A DNA stretch of 64,000 bases, taken from Streptomyces sp. CB00455. Its GTDB lineage: Bacteria; Actinomycetota; Actinomycetes; Streptomycetales; Streptomycetaceae. The stretch covers positions 1 to 64,000 of the forward strand of contig NZ_LIVQ01000002.1 of the NCBI RefSeq assembly GCF_001905445.1, written 5' to 3'. Below, one piece after another: positions 1-10,984 of this stretch. The position numbers were made by a program, and so were the translations under genes. The stretch's first letter is position 1; each line of letters opens with the position of its first letter. The notes beneath the pieces are model-generated. The model searched no databases. It saw only the letters and a program-made list of their open reading frames with translations, and was not told the DNA's origin.

Positions 1-400
1 AGCACCCCGAAACCGGAGCCCTACAGGTCTTTTTCAAAGGAACCTCATCCACCGAAATGGACGGGGTATCAACTTTTGGCGTTGATTTTTGGCACGCTGT
101 TGAGTTCTCAAGGAACGGACGCTTCCTTTGTACTCACCGCAGTATCACTACTGAGGCTTTCCTCCGGGCTTCGTTCTGTTCTGCTGTCTTGCGTTTCCGA
201 CTCTATCAGACTCTTTCGTGTCCGATTCCCGGTCGAAGCGGGTTTCGCTTTCCAGTTCTTCGCTTTCGCGCTTTCCCTTTCCGGCGAGTCCGACTCTATC
301 AGAATCTCTTCCCTTGTCGTTTCCGACCGGATTCGAATTCCGATGGCCTTCGGGGGGCCTTTCCCTTTCGGGTGGACCAGACTTTATCAGGCTTCCCTGA
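1..400 (-). promoter_or_regulatory. rRNA operon promoter/leader region (16S gene lies off the left edge)
   Basis: This AT-richer stretch holds no convincing protein gene. Read on the minus strand it matches what I remember of the Streptomyces pre-16S leader: a BoxA-like antitermination stretch (GTTCCTTGAGAACTCAA, 100-116), then AACAGCGTGCC, a short stem (ATCAAC/GTTGAT at 68-73 and 81-86), and GAGGTTCCTTTGAAAA near 36-50, which lies just before the 16S processing region in this genus. Upstream of that the segment TCTGATAGAGTCGG occurs twice (197-210 and 290-303), with a variant CTGATAAAGTCTGG at 377-390. These are spaced 93 and 87 bp apart and are consistent with the -10 regions of tandem rrn promoters, although I see no good TTGACA -35 boxes. 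Transcription runs left, out of the window. That this is an rrn leader is based on recalled sequence; the promoter assignment is inference. Confidence 0.75.
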
Positions 401-430
401 GTGCTGATTCCCACCCGCCCGCATGACAGG

Positions 431-454
431 CCCGGCGCACACGTGTGTGCCGGG
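431..454. repeat. 24-bp palindrome between rnj and the rrn leader
   Basis: Near-perfect inverted repeat with CCCGGC (431-436) and GCCGGG (449-454) as outer arms and CACACGTGTG as a fully self-complementary core (438-447). It lies between the rnj terminator and the first rrn promoter-like repeat, so it could be a second transcription stop or a protein-binding operator for the rrn promoters. Function is unknown. Confidence 0.5.
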
Positions 455-485
455 GTGCCGTGCGGGGTGGAGACGTAAACGTACT

Positions 486-525
486 GGAGCGGGGCCCCCG
501 GATGCAAATCCGGTTGCCCCGCTCC
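486..525 (-). terminator. Hairpin terminator downstream of rnj
   Basis: A perfect 10-bp GC stem (GGAGCGGGGC at 486-495 with GCCCCGCTCC at 516-525) encloses a second 5-bp stem (CCGGA/TCCGG). It starts 23 bp past the rnj stop codon on the minus strand and lacks a long U tract, as is usual in Streptomyces. Confidence 0.75.
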
Positions 526-547
526 GGTGTGGTCGCTACGGCGGGGA

Positions 548-2233
548 TCAGACCTCGACGACGACCGGGAGGATCATCGGGCGGCGGCGGTAGCTGTCCG
601 ACACCCACTTGCCCATCGTGCGGCGGATGAGCTGCTGGATCTGGTGCGGCTCGGCCACGCCGTCGGAGGCGGCGCGGGCGATGGCTTCCTCGATCTTCGC
701 GATGACCGGGCCGAAGGCTCCGTCCTCGATGCCGGAGCCGCGGGCCTGGATGTTCGGGCCGCTGACCACCTTGCCCGTGGTGCTGTCCACCACGACGTAG
801 ACCGAGACGATGCCCTCGTCGCCGAGGATCTTGCGGTCCTTGAGGTGGACTTCCGTCACGTCGCCGACCGAGAGGCCGTCCACGTACACGTAGCCGGCCT
901 GCACCTTGCCGGAGATGCGGGCCTTGCCGTCGATCAGGTCGACGACCACGCCGTCCTCGGCGATGACGATCCGGTCCTTCGGGACGCCCGTCAGGGCCCC
1001 GAGCTCGGCGTTGGCGCGCAGGTGGCGCCATTCGCCGTGGACCGGCATCAGGTTCCGCGGCTTGCAGATGTTGTAGAAGTACAACAGCTCGCCCGCGGAG
1101 GCGTGCCCGGAGACGTGCACCTTGGCGTTGCCCTTGTGGACGACGTTGGCACCCCAGCGGGTGAGGCCGTTGATCACGCGGTAGACCGCGTTCTCGTTGC
1201 CGGGGATCAGCGACGACGCGAGGATCACGGTGTCGCCGGGGACGATCCGGATCTGGTGGTCGCGGTTCGCCATGCGGGACAGGGCCGCCATGGGCTCGCC
1301 CTGGGACCCGGTGCAGACGAGGACGACCTCGTGGGCCGGCAGGTCGTCGAGGGTCTTGACGTCCACGACGAGGCCGGCCGGGACCTTGAGGTATCCCAGG
1401 TCGCGGGCGATGCCCATGTTGCGGACCATGGAACGGCCGACGAAGGCGACCCGGCGGCCGTACTCGTGGGCGGCGTCCAGGATCTGCTGGATGCGGTGCA
1501 CGTGGCTGGCGAAGCTGGCCACGATGATCCGGCTGTGGGCGTTCGCGAAGACCGTGCGCAGGACGCCCGAGATCTCGCGCTCGGGCGGGACGAAGCCCGG
1601 GACCTCGGCGTTCGTCGAGTCCGAGAGAAGGAGGTCGATGCCCTCTTCGCTCAGCCGGGCGAACGCGTGCAGGTCCGTGAGGCGCTTGTCCAGCGGGAGC
1701 TGGTCCATCTTGAAGTCGCCGGTGGCGACGACCAGGCCCGCGGGGGTCCGGATCGCGACGGCCAGGGCGTCGGGGATGGAGTGGTTGACGGCGATGAACT
1801 CGCAGTCGAAGGGGCCCAGGTTCTCGCGCTCGCCTTCCTTCACCTCAAGGGTGTAGGGGCGGATGCGGTGCTCCTGGAGCTTCGCCTCGATCAGGGCCAG
1901 CGTCAGCTTGGAGCCGATCAGCGGGATGTCCGGCTTCTCCCGCAGGAGGTAGGGGACGGCGCCGATGTGGTCCTCGTGGCCGTGCGTGAGCACGATGCCG
2001 TCGATGTCGTCGAGGCGGTCCCTGATGGACGTGAAGTCCGGCAGGATCAGGTCGATGCCCGGCTGCTCCTCCTCCGGGAAGAGGACGCCGCAGTCGACGA
2101 TCAGCAGGCGGCCGTCGAACTCGAAGACGGTCATGTTGCGCCCGATTTCGCCCAGACCACCCAGGGGGGTGACGCGCAGGCCGCCCTTGGGCAGCTTCGG
2201 CGGGGGACCGAGTTCAGGATGCGGATGGCTCAA
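548..2233 (-). CDS. rnj: Ribonuclease J
   Basis: 561-residue metallo-beta-lactamase/beta-CASP ribonuclease for mRNA decay and rRNA 5' processing, acting in the cytoplasm with 5'-3' exo- and endonucleolytic activity. The metal-binding motif THGHEDHIG is at residues 83-91, preceded by LLIVDCGVLFPEEE. The C-terminal beta-CASP signatures VCTGSQGEPMAALSRM and MPVHGEWRHLRANAELG are clear. The frame stays open further upstream, but the TTG at 2233, preceded by GAGGAGAGAC at good spacing, gives the N-terminus typical of the family (LSHPHPELGPPPKLPKGG) and the usual length. It lies 114 bp downstream of dapA and is followed by a hairpin, then by the rRNA leader whose transcripts this enzyme family helps mature. 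Confidence 0.97.
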   Translation of the reverse strand: MSHPHPELGPPPKLPKGGLRVTPLGGLGEIGRNMTVFEFDGRLLIVDCGVLFPEEEQPGIDLILPDFTSIRDRLDDIDGIVLTHGHEDHIGAVPYLLREKPDIPLIGSKLTLALIEAKLQEHRIRPYTLEVKEGERENLGPFDCEFIAVNHSIPDALAVAIRTPAGLVVATGDFKMDQLPLDKRLTDLHAFARLSEEGIDLLLSDSTNAEVPGFVPPEREISGVLRTVFANAHSRIIVASFASHVHRIQQILDAAHEYGRRVAFVGRSMVRNMGIARDLGYLKVPAGLVVDVKTLDDLPAHEVVLVCTGSQGEPMAALSRMANRDHQIRIVPGDTVILASSLIPGNENAVYRVINGLTRWGANVVHKGNAKVHVSGHASAGELLYFYNICKPRNLMPVHGEWRHLRANAELGALTGVPKDRIVIAEDGVVVDLIDGKARISGKVQAGYVYVDGLSVGDVTEVHLKDRKILGDEGIVSVYVVVDSTTGKVVSGPNIQARGSGIEDGAFGPVIAKIEEAIARAASDGVAEPHQIQQLIRRTMGKWVSDSYRRRPMILPVVVEV

Positions 2234-2347
2234 AAGTCTCTCCTCACCACACACGCCACGTACCTCGGAAGGCACGTGGCGCGCATGACATTCGTGCACT
2301 TGCTGTTGTCTGTTTTGGTCGTGCTTGTTCAGTTGTGAAGTCTGTTG

Positions 2348-3247
2348 TCAGAGCTGTACCCCGCCGGCGGCGAGATCGAGCGTGAGCTGAGCCGTCTCTT
2401 CGGCGGTCAGCTCGATCATCGGGAGCCGCAGCGGGCCCGCGGGCAGTCCCTGCAGGTTCAGCGCGGCCTTGCTGGTCATGACGCCCTGCGTGCGGAACAT
2501 GCCGGTGAAGACCGGGAGCAGCTTCTGGTGGATCTCGGTGGCCTTCTGGGCGTCTCCGCCCAGGTGGGCCTCCAGCATGGCGCGCAGTTCGGGTGTGACC
2601 ACGTGGCCGACCACGGAGACGAAGCCGACCGCGCCGATCGACAGGAGCGGCAGGTTCAGCATGTCGTCGCCCGAGTACCAGGCCAGACCGCTCTGTGCGA
2701 TGGCCCAGCTTGCACGGCCTAGGTCGCCCTTGGCGTCCTTGTTGGCAACGATACGGGGGTGCTCGCCCAGTCGTACCAGAGTTTCCGTGTCGATAGGGAC
2801 ACCGCTGCGCCCGGGAATGTCGTAGAGCATGACCGGCAGCCCGGTCGCGTCGGCGACGGCCGTGAAGTGCCGGTAGAGGCCCTCCTGCGGCGGCTTGCTG
2901 TAGTACGGGGTCACCGCGAGGAGGCCGTGGGCGCCCGTGCGTTCGGCCTGGCGGGCGAGCTCCAGCGTGTGGCCCGTGTCGTTGGTGCCGATGCCGGCGA
3001 CCACGTGGGCGCGGTCCCCGACGGCTTCGAGGACGGCTCGTACGAGGTCGTTTTTCTCCGCGTCGGTGGTGGTCGGCGACTCACCGGTGGTGCCGTTGAC
3101 GATCAGGCCGTCGTTGCCTGCGTCCACCAGGTGGACGGCGAGCTGCTGCGCGCCGTCGAGGTCGAGTGCGCCATCCGCCGTGAACGGCGTGATCATGGCG
3201 GTGAGGACCCGCCCGAAGGGGGTCTGCGGAGTCGAGATCGGAGCCAT
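2348..3247 (-). CDS. dapA: 4-hydroxy-tetrahydrodipicolinate synthase
   Basis: 299-residue class I aldolase condensing pyruvate with aspartate semialdehyde, the first committed step of the diaminopimelate/lysine branch that feeds peptidoglycan. The signature NGTTGESPTT is at 51-60, the proton-relay Tyr in YDIPGRSGVP at about 141, and the Schiff-base Lys in IVANKDAKGD at about 169. The frame is open upstream of 3247, but starting at MAPISTPQTPFGRV gives the expected family N-terminus and length. dapB, for the next enzyme of the pathway, lies about 3 kb away on the same strand, so the genes are near each other but not in one operon. Confidence 0.97.
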   Translation of the reverse strand: MAPISTPQTPFGRVLTAMITPFTADGALDLDGAQQLAVHLVDAGNDGLIVNGTTGESPTTTDAEKNDLVRAVLEAVGDRAHVVAGIGTNDTGHTLELARQAERTGAHGLLAVTPYYSKPPQEGLYRHFTAVADATGLPVMLYDIPGRSGVPIDTETLVRLGEHPRIVANKDAKGDLGRASWAIAQSGLAWYSGDDMLNLPLLSIGAVGFVSVVGHVVTPELRAMLEAHLGGDAQKATEIHQKLLPVFTGMFRTQGVMTSKAALNLQGLPAGPLRLPMIELTAEETAQLTLDLAAGGVQL

Positions 3248-3315
3248 GGGTAACACGCTACTCGCTGCCATGCTCGACGTGTCCCCTCGGGGGACGTCAA
3301 CCGGGGTGTTGGACG

Positions 3316-3351
3316 CCGGCACTGCCTGCTCGGGGGTTCAAGCAGTGCCGG
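3316..3351 (-). terminator. Hairpin between thyX and dapA
   Basis: Ten-base-pair perfect stem (CCGGCACTGC at 3316-3325, GCAGTGCCGG at 3342-3351) with a 16-nt loop. It follows the thyX stop codon by about 100 bp on the minus strand and precedes dapA by about 70 bp, so it either ends thyX transcription or sits in the dapA 5' leader. Confidence 0.6.
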
Positions 3352-3448
3352 GTCCGTTTGATCAGCCTAGATGAACTTTACGAAACGCCGCAATACGGAC
3401 ACTTAGGACTTGACTCCGCACATCTGTACGTCGTACGCGTGCCGGGCC

Positions 3449-4189
3449 TTACGGGGCAACGCGGCCGTTGCCGTTGAAGGCGGCGTACGTCAGCGGCATG
3501 AGCGTCGCCCAGTGCTGCTCCATCTTCTCGCCGACCATCTCGATCTCCCGCTGCGGGAAGGACGGCACGGCCGCGAGCTCGTGCTGCGTGCGCAGGCCAA
3601 GGAAGTGCATCAGCGAGCGGGCGTTGCAGGTGGCGTACATCGAGGAGAAAAGACCGACCGGCAGGACCGAACGGGCAACCTCGCGGGCCACGCCCGCGGC
3701 GAGCATCTCCTGGTAGGCCTCGTATGCCTGCCGGTAGGAGTCCTCCATGACGCGGCCGGTCAGCTCCTGCTGCGCCTCGGTCCCCTCGACGAAGACGTAC
3801 TTGCCGGGGCGGCCCTCCTGGACGAGCTTGCGCTCGGCGTCCGGGACGTAGAAGACCGGTTCGAGCTCCCTGTAGCGGCCGGACTCCTCGTTGTAGGACC
3901 AGCCGACGCGGTGGCGCATGAACTCGCGGAAGACGAAGATCGGGGCGCTGATGAAGAAAGTCATCGAATTGTGTTCGAAGGGGCTGCCGTGGCGGTCGCG
4001 CATCAGGTAGTTGATGAGCCCCTTGGAGCGCTCCGGGTCCTTCTGGAGCTCCTCCAGGGACTGCTCGCCGGCCGTGGAGACCCGGGCGGCCCACAGCACG
4101 TCGGAATCGGCGGCGGAGTGCTTCACCAGCTCCACCGTCACGTCACTGCGGAAGCTGGGTTTCAGATCTGAAGCGGCGGTCTCGCTCAC
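3449..4189 (-). CDS. thyX: Flavin-dependent thymidylate synthase ThyX
   Basis: 246-residue FAD-dependent thymidylate synthase making dTMP from dUMP with methylenetetrahydrofolate as carbon donor and NADPH-reduced flavin. The diagnostic ThyX motif RHRxxxxxxxS is present as RHRVGWSYNEESGRY beginning at residue 92. Other family features are WAARVS near residue 33, the FEHNSMTFFI segment near 71 and the C-terminal R-SLMHFLGLRTQ stretch. The ATG start at 4189 has a plausible upstream purine stretch. It is transcribed leftward toward dapA, with a hairpin between the two. Confidence 0.97.
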   Translation of the reverse strand: MSETAASDLKPSFRSDVTVELVKHSAADSDVLWAARVSTAGEQSLEELQKDPERSKGLINYLMRDRHGSPFEHNSMTFFISAPIFVFREFMRHRVGWSYNEESGRYRELEPVFYVPDAERKLVQEGRPGKYVFVEGTEAQQELTGRVMEDSYRQAYEAYQEMLAAGVAREVARSVLPVGLFSSMYATCNARSLMHFLGLRTQHELAAVPSFPQREIEMVGEKMEQHWATLMPLTYAAFNGNGRVAP

Positions 4190-4424
4190 CGGGGTCCTTC
4201 CAAACGTGCGTCCTGGGGCGCGCCCACTCTACGTCGCCCCCTGCGGGCCTCCGTGCAGGCGGGCCGGGGGGCGGGGCCGGTCCGCGCGGCTGACGCGGCG
4301 CCACGCAGTGCGGCCGGTATGCCGATTTCAGGCACCGATCGGGCGGCCCGGACGTCCTACGGGGTAGAAGCCGTGCACAACCGCCGCCCCGTCCCGGGGC
4401 CCGATCGCGAGGAGAGCCGCTCCC

Positions 4425-4664
4425 ATGTTCAGCCGGCGCGAACCCGTCCCGTTCGCCTTCGTCGCCGAGGCCGACCGTTTCCGCAGCAACGTCACTCCGC
4501 CGCCGCGCGAGAGTATGAGCAGGACCCAGCTCGCCGCCCGTAGTCTGGTCGGCCTGACCGTCGTCGCGGGGCTGGCCGGCTCGCTGCTGTTCGGCATGCC
4601 CGCACTGGAGCCGGGCAGGGCGCCGGTGAAGTCGCAGCAGTCGCAGGCCTCCGAGGGGCGGTAG
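4425..4664 (+). CDS. Small single-pass membrane protein, unknown
   Basis: 79-residue protein of unknown function. It begins at ATG behind a strong GAGGAGAG ribosome binding site. Residues 1-30 are polar and basic (MFSRREPVPFAFVAEADRF), residues about 37-60 form one hydrophobic membrane segment (ARSLVGLTVVAGLAGSLLFG), and the tail is short, polar and Gln/Ser-rich. It lies 48 bp upstream of another small membrane protein on the same strand, divergent from thyX. No catalytic motif is visible. Codon use and the RBS support a real gene. Confidence 0.7.
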   Translation: MFSRREPVPFAFVAEADRFRSNVTPPPRESMSRTQLAARSLVGLTVVAGLAGSLLFGMPALEPGRAPVKSQQSQASEGR

Positions 4665-4712
4665 CCTCACGGTCACTGCCCAACCGAACGTGCATGTGAG
4701 TGAGGTCCAGTC

Positions 4713-5273
4713 GTGCCCCTGTCCTTCCTGACGGCCGACGGTGTGTCCAGCGTGGACGACGACCACGACGAGGTGCCGGCCCCTGCCGACCACAACCGCT
4801 GGCGGCGGCCCTACCGGCCGGGCCCGTGGCGGGTGGCCATCGCCGCCGTGCTGCTCCTGCTGTCCGCCTTCATGCTGCTGGCCACGATGATCGTCGCCTT
4901 CGTGGGCGCCTGGGGCGGGGCCGCGTTCTGCCTCCTCGCCGCGCTCGCGGTCGTCGGCTCGGCGGTGCAGCTGCTGCGGGCCGGCGTCTGGGTGAGCCCC
5001 GCGGGCCTGCGCCGGGTGGGGTTCTTCGGGACCCGCTCGATCAAGTGGAGCGAAGTCGGCGAGGTCCGTACGGTCCAGCAGCCGGTGCGCTGGCTCGGCC
5101 TGCCCAGGACCGTCCAGGGGCAGGCGCTGACCGTGGCCGGGCGCGACGGCGCTCGGCTCCCGGTGCTGCTGACCGACCACAACGCCGACTTCCTCTCGCG
5201 GGCCGAGGCCTTCGACCGGGCCGCCGACGCGGTCGGGGCGTGGGCCGAGGAGTACCGGCCCGTGGCGGTCTGA
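4713..5273 (+). CDS. PH-domain-like membrane protein
   Basis: 186-residue predicted membrane protein starting at GTG 4713 after GTGAGGTCC. An acidic N-terminus (DDDHDEVPAPADH) is followed by two adjacent hydrophobic spans at about residues 45-90. The soluble C-terminal half (VWVSPAGLRRVGFFGTRSI, then WSEVGEVRTV and later LLTDHNADFLSRAEAFDRAADAVGAWAEEY) resembles the bacterial PH-like domain that follows a membrane pair in many actinobacterial proteins. No enzymatic motif is present. It converges on the TPR-like gene at 5310 and shares a strong hairpin with it. The domain assignment is by pattern only. Confidence 0.7.
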   Translation: MPLSFLTADGVSSVDDDHDEVPAPADHNRWRRPYRPGPWRVAIAAVLLLLSAFMLLATMIVAFVGAWGGAAFCLLAALAVVGSAVQLLRAGVWVSPAGLRRVGFFGTRSIKWSEVGEVRTVQQPVRWLGLPRTVQGQALTVAGRDGARLPVLLTDHNADFLSRAEAFDRAADAVGAWAEEYRPVAV

Positions 5274-5290
5274 GCCGCCCCCTGCGCGCA

Positions 5291-5330
5291 CGGGAAGCCC
5301 GTACAGGTGTCAGGCCTGTACGGGCTTCCC
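5291..5330. terminator. Bidirectional terminator hairpin overlapping a coding end
   Basis: A 17-bp perfect inverted repeat (5291-5307 and 5314-5330) with a 6-nt loop lies between two convergent genes. Its right arm is part of the last seven codons of the leftward TPR-like gene. Confidence 0.8.
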
Positions 5331-5762
5331 GTCGTGCAGGGCGATCGCCCGCTGCATGGCCTTGCGCGCCCGCGGGGTGTCCCGGGCGTCGTGGTAGGCG
5401 ACGGCGAGGCGGAACCAGGTGCGCCAGTCCGTCGGCGCCTCCTCGGTCTCGGCCTTCCGGCGTGCGAAGACCTCGTCGGCGGAGTCCCGCAGGATCCGGC
5501 CGTACTGGTCCCGCTCCAGCTCGTCGACGGGCAGGCCGCCCTCGCCCTCCAGCTCGGTGGCGAGCTGGTTGGCCTTGGTGACGAACCGGGTGTTCTTCCA
5601 GAGGAACCACACGCCGATGACCGGCAGGACCAGCACGGCCAGCCCGAAGGTGACGGTGAGCCAGGTGCCGTGCCGGATCAGCAGGAGGCCCCGACTGCCG
5701 GCCAGGACGAAGTAGACGACCAGGACGGCGGCCGTGAGGAAGTAGGTGATCTTCGCGCGCAT
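5310..5762 (-). CDS. Membrane-anchored TPR-like protein
   Basis: 150-residue protein of unknown function. Two N-terminal hydrophobic segments (about residues 5-24 and 33-54, including VTFGLAVLVLPVIGVWFLW) form a hairpin anchor, followed by a charged helical region and a C-terminal segment resembling one tetratricopeptide repeat (WFRLAVAYHDARDTPRARKA). The family, found beside dapB in streptomycetes as I recall, is usually annotated only as a TPR-containing protein. It ends within a terminator hairpin shared with the convergent gene and lies 15 bp downstream of dapB, so it is probably co-transcribed with it. Confidence 0.75.
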   Translation of the reverse strand: MRAKITYFLTAAVLVVYFVLAGSRGLLLIRHGTWLTVTFGLAVLVLPVIGVWFLWKNTRFVTKANQLATELEGEGGLPVDELERDQYGRILRDSADEVFARRKAETEEAPTDWRTWFRLAVAYHDARDTPRARKAMQRAIALHDGKPVQA

Positions 5763-5777
5763 CGTGAATCAGCCCAG

Positions 5778-7961
<2,184 letters not shown>

Positions 7962-7962
<1 letters not shown>

Positions 7963-10184
7963 CACTTGTCGGAGTCGTCCTTGTCAGCGTCGTCGCCGGC
8001 GGCCTCGCCGTCGATCACGGGGATCAGGGAGAGCTTGCCGCGCTGGTCGATCTCGGCGATCTCCACCTGGACCTTGGAGCCGATCGCGAGCACGTCCTCG
8101 ACGTTCTCCACGCGCTTGCCACCGGCGAGCTTGCGGATCTGCGAGATGTGCAGCAGGCCGTCCTTGCCCGGGAGCAGGGAGACGAAGGCACCGAAGGTGG
8201 TGGTCTTGACGACCGTACCCAGGTAGCGCTCGCCGACCTCCGGCATGGTCGGGTTGGCGATGGCGTTGATCGTGGCGCGGGCGGCCTCGGCGGCCGGGCC
8301 GTCGGCGGCACCGATGTAGATGGTGCCGTCGTCCTCGATCGTGATCTCGGCGCCGGTGTCCTCCTGGATCTGGTTGATCATCTTGCCCTTGGGGCCGATG
8401 ACCTCGCCGATCTTGTCCACGGGGATCTTGACGGTGATGATCCGCGGGGCGTTGGGGGACATCTCGTCCGGCGTGTCGATCGCTTCCATCATCACGTCGA
8501 GGATGTGGAGGCGGGCGTCGCGGGCCTGCTTGAGGGCCGCGGCCAGGACGGAGGCCGGGATGCCGTCCAGCTTGGTGTCCAGCTGGAGCGCGGTGACGAA
8601 CTCCTTGGTGCCGGCGACCTTGAAGTCCATGTCGCCGAAGGCGTCCTCCGCACCGAGGATGTCGGTGAGGGCGACGTAGTGGGTCTTGCCGTCGATCTCC
8701 TGGGAGATCAGACCCATGGCGATGCCGGCGACGGGGGCCTTGAGGGGCACACCGGCGTTCAGCAGCGACATGGTGGAGGCGCAGACCGAGCCCATGGACG
8801 TCGAACCGTTGGAGCCGAGGGCCTCGGACACCTGGCGGATCGCGTAGGGGAACTCCTCGCGCGTCGGCAGGACCGGCACGATGGCGCGCTCGGCGAGCGC
8901 GCCGTGGCCGATCTCGCGGCGCTTGGGCGAGCCCACGCGGCCGGTCTCGCCGACGGAGTACGGCGGGAAGTTGTAGTTGTGCATGTAGCGCTTGCGGGTC
9001 ACCGGGGAGAGGGTGTCCAGCTGCTGCTCCATGCGGAGCATGTTCAGGGTGGTGACGCCCAGGATCTGGGTCTCGCCACGCTCGAACAGCGCCGAGCCGT
9101 GCACGCGCGGGATGGCCTCGACCTCGGCGGCGAGGGTACGGATGTCCGTGATCCCGCGGCCGTCGATGCGGACCTTGTCCTTGATGACGCGCTCGCGCAC
9201 CAGGGCCTTGGTCAGGCTGCGGTAGGCGGCGGAGATCTCCTTCTCGCGGCCTTCGAAGGCCGGCAGGAGCTTCTCGGCGGCCAGCTCCTTGACGCGGTCC
9301 AGCTCGGCTTCGCGGTCCTGCTTGCCGGGGATGGTCAGCGCCTGGGAGAGCTCGCCCTTGACGGCGGCCGCGAGGGCCTCGTACACGTCGTCCTGGTAGT
9401 CCAGGAAGACCGGGAACTCACCCTCCGGCTTGGCAGCCTTGGCGGCCAGGTCGGCCTGGGCCTTGCAGAGGACCTTGATGAACGGCTTCGCGGCATCGAG
9501 GCCCGCGGCGACGATCTCCTCGGTCGGCGCCTCGGCGCCGCCCTTGACGAGGGCGATGGTCTTCTCGGTGGCCTCGGCCTCGACCATCATGATCGCGACG
9601 TCGCCGTCCTCCAGGGCGCGGCCCGCGACGACCATGTCGAAGACGGCGTCCTCGAGCTCGGTGTGCGTCGGGAAGGCCACCCACTGGCCGCGGATCAGCG
9701 CGACGCGGACGCCGCCGATCGGGCCGGAGAAGGGCAGGCCGGCCAGCTGGGTGGACGCGGACGCGGCGTTGATCGCGACGACGTCGTACAGGTGGTCGGG
9801 GTTGAGCGCCATGATCGTGGCGACGACCTGGATCTCGTTGCGCAGGCCCTTCTTGAAGGACGGGCGCAGCGGGCGGTCGATCAGGCGGCAGGTGAGGATC
9901 GCGTCCTCGGAGGGCCGGCCTTCGCGGCGGAAGAAGGAGCCGGGGATCTTGCCGGCCGCGTACTGCCGCTCCTCGACGTCCACCGTCAGGGGGAAGAAGT
10001 CGAGCTGGTCCTTGGGCTTCTTCGACGCGGTGGTGGCGGACAGCACCATCGTGTCGTCGTCCAGGTAGGCAACGGCGGAGCCGGCGGCCTGGCGGGCCAG
10101 ACGGCCCGTCTCGAAGCGGATGGTGCGGGTGCCGAAGGAACCGTTGTCAATGACGGCCTCGGCGTAGTGGGTCTCGTTCTCCAC
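7962..10184 (-). CDS. pnp: Polyribonucleotide nucleotidyltransferase (PNPase)
   Basis: 740-residue phosphorolytic 3'-5' exoribonuclease; in streptomycetes it also synthesises RNA 3' tails. Two RNase PH domains are joined by a helical region; the second core has [24 protein letters not shown] sequence and [24 protein letters not shown] domain ([18 protein letters not shown]) at about 590-650 and an S1 domain ([20 protein letters not shown]) at about 660-730 follow. I choose GTG 10184, behind GGAGAAG, because it yields the family N-terminus [15 protein letters not shown]; an in-frame ATG at 10199 would add five residues. It lies downstream of rpsO with a large RNase III-type hairpin between. 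Confidence 0.97.
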
Positions 10185-10264
10185 TAGTGTCTTCTCCATT
10201 TTCGTCGTCTCCGTCCGCCGCCCGTGTGGCGGTGGACGGTGCGGAGAAGCGCTCCTGTCCCGGG

Positions 10265-10333
10265 CCGGTCTTCGATCGAAGCACCCGGTTCGTCGCCCCT
10301 GTGGGCGTTCCGGGTGCCACTACCGAGGACCGG
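10265..10333 (-). promoter_or_regulatory. Long hairpin in the rpsO-pnp intergenic region (possible RNase III site)
   Basis: A layered stem: CCGGTC/GACCGG at the base (10265-10270 with 10328-10333), GCACCCGG/CCGGGTGC in the middle (10281-10288 with 10310-10317), and CGCCC/GGGCG near the loop (10294-10298 with 10303-10307). It lies about 80-150 nt upstream of pnp on the transcript that would also carry rpsO. In S. coelicolor the intergenic hairpin of this operon is known to be cut by RNase III, controlling PNPase levels; that this one is equivalent is inference. Confidence 0.7.
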
Positions 10334-10471
10334 CGGCGTCGGGCGGGCACGCTTCCCCTCTTCAGTTGTGCACGTCCTGGCCGGTCTCTTGCGACCGGCA
10401 CATCGTGCGGACGTGCCGTTGCGTCCCTACCAGACTACAAAGGGTCCGGTCCGAGGCGCACGTACGGCAAA

Positions 10472-10503
10472 GGGAGCGGCCCCCTGATGCGGGAACCGCT
10501 CCC
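10472..10503 (-). terminator. Terminator or attenuator hairpin after rpsO
   Basis: Eight-base-pair perfect stem (GGGAGCGG at 10472-10479, CCGCTCCC at 10496-10503) 12 bp past the rpsO stop codon. It probably ends part of the rpsO transcripts while readthrough continues into pnp. Between this hairpin and the pnp start (10185-10471) the only other structure I see is the long hairpin at 10265-10333, though a separate pnp promoter could also lie there. Confidence 0.65.
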
Positions 10504-10514
10504 TCCACGGCGTG

Positions 10515-10802
10515 TTACTTGGCGCCGGCCGCACCGCGGCGGATGCCGAGGCGCTCGACCAGCGTACGGAAGCGCTGGATGTCCTTCTTGGCCAGGTACT
10601 GCAGCAGGCGGCGACGCTGGCCGACCAGGATCAGCAGACCACGACGGGAGTGGTGGTCGTGCTTGTGCGTCTTCAGGTGCTCGGTCAGGTCCGAGATGCG
10701 GCGGGAGAGCATCGCGACCTGGACCTCGGGAGAGCCGGTGTCGCCCTCCTTGGCACCGAACTCGCTGATGATCTGCTTCTTCGTAGCGGCGTCGAGCGGC
10801 AC
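10515..10802 (-). CDS. rpsO: 30S ribosomal protein S15
   Basis: 95-residue S15, which binds the central domain of 16S rRNA early in 30S assembly. The whole sequence fits the family: [14 protein letters not shown] at the N-terminus, [36 protein letters not shown] and [16 protein letters not shown]. It starts at GTG 10802 with GAGGAG six bases upstream; the frame is open further upstream but that part is non-conserved leader. The rpsO-pnp order is conserved widely in bacteria. Confidence 0.97.
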   Translation of the reverse strand: MPLDAATKKQIISEFGAKEGDTGSPEVQVAMLSRRISDLTEHLKTHKHDHHSRRGLLILVGQRRRLLQYLAKKDIQRFRTLVERLGIRRGAAGAK

Positions 10803-10984
10803 GCGTACTCCTCGTTTGGGTCTTCGTTGCCACCGAGTGCCCCAGGTCGAATTCTCTGGGGATCTTCCATGACTCGGGAGGCGGGGTCCGCTGAGCGCAG
10901 TCCACAGAACCCTTGTCGAGGGATCCGGGGGCGCGTACACAAACGGCCGTCACACAGCGTACCAGGCTGCCGCCGCGTCCCGTC

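Noticed and set aside
57..507. Several short open frames in the rRNA leader on both strands
   Set aside because: They lack ribosome binding sites and family resemblance, and the sequence is explained as rRNA leader and promoters.
8148..10187. 679-codon open frame opposite pnp
   Set aside because: Anti-sense shadow of pnp, with no recognisable domain.
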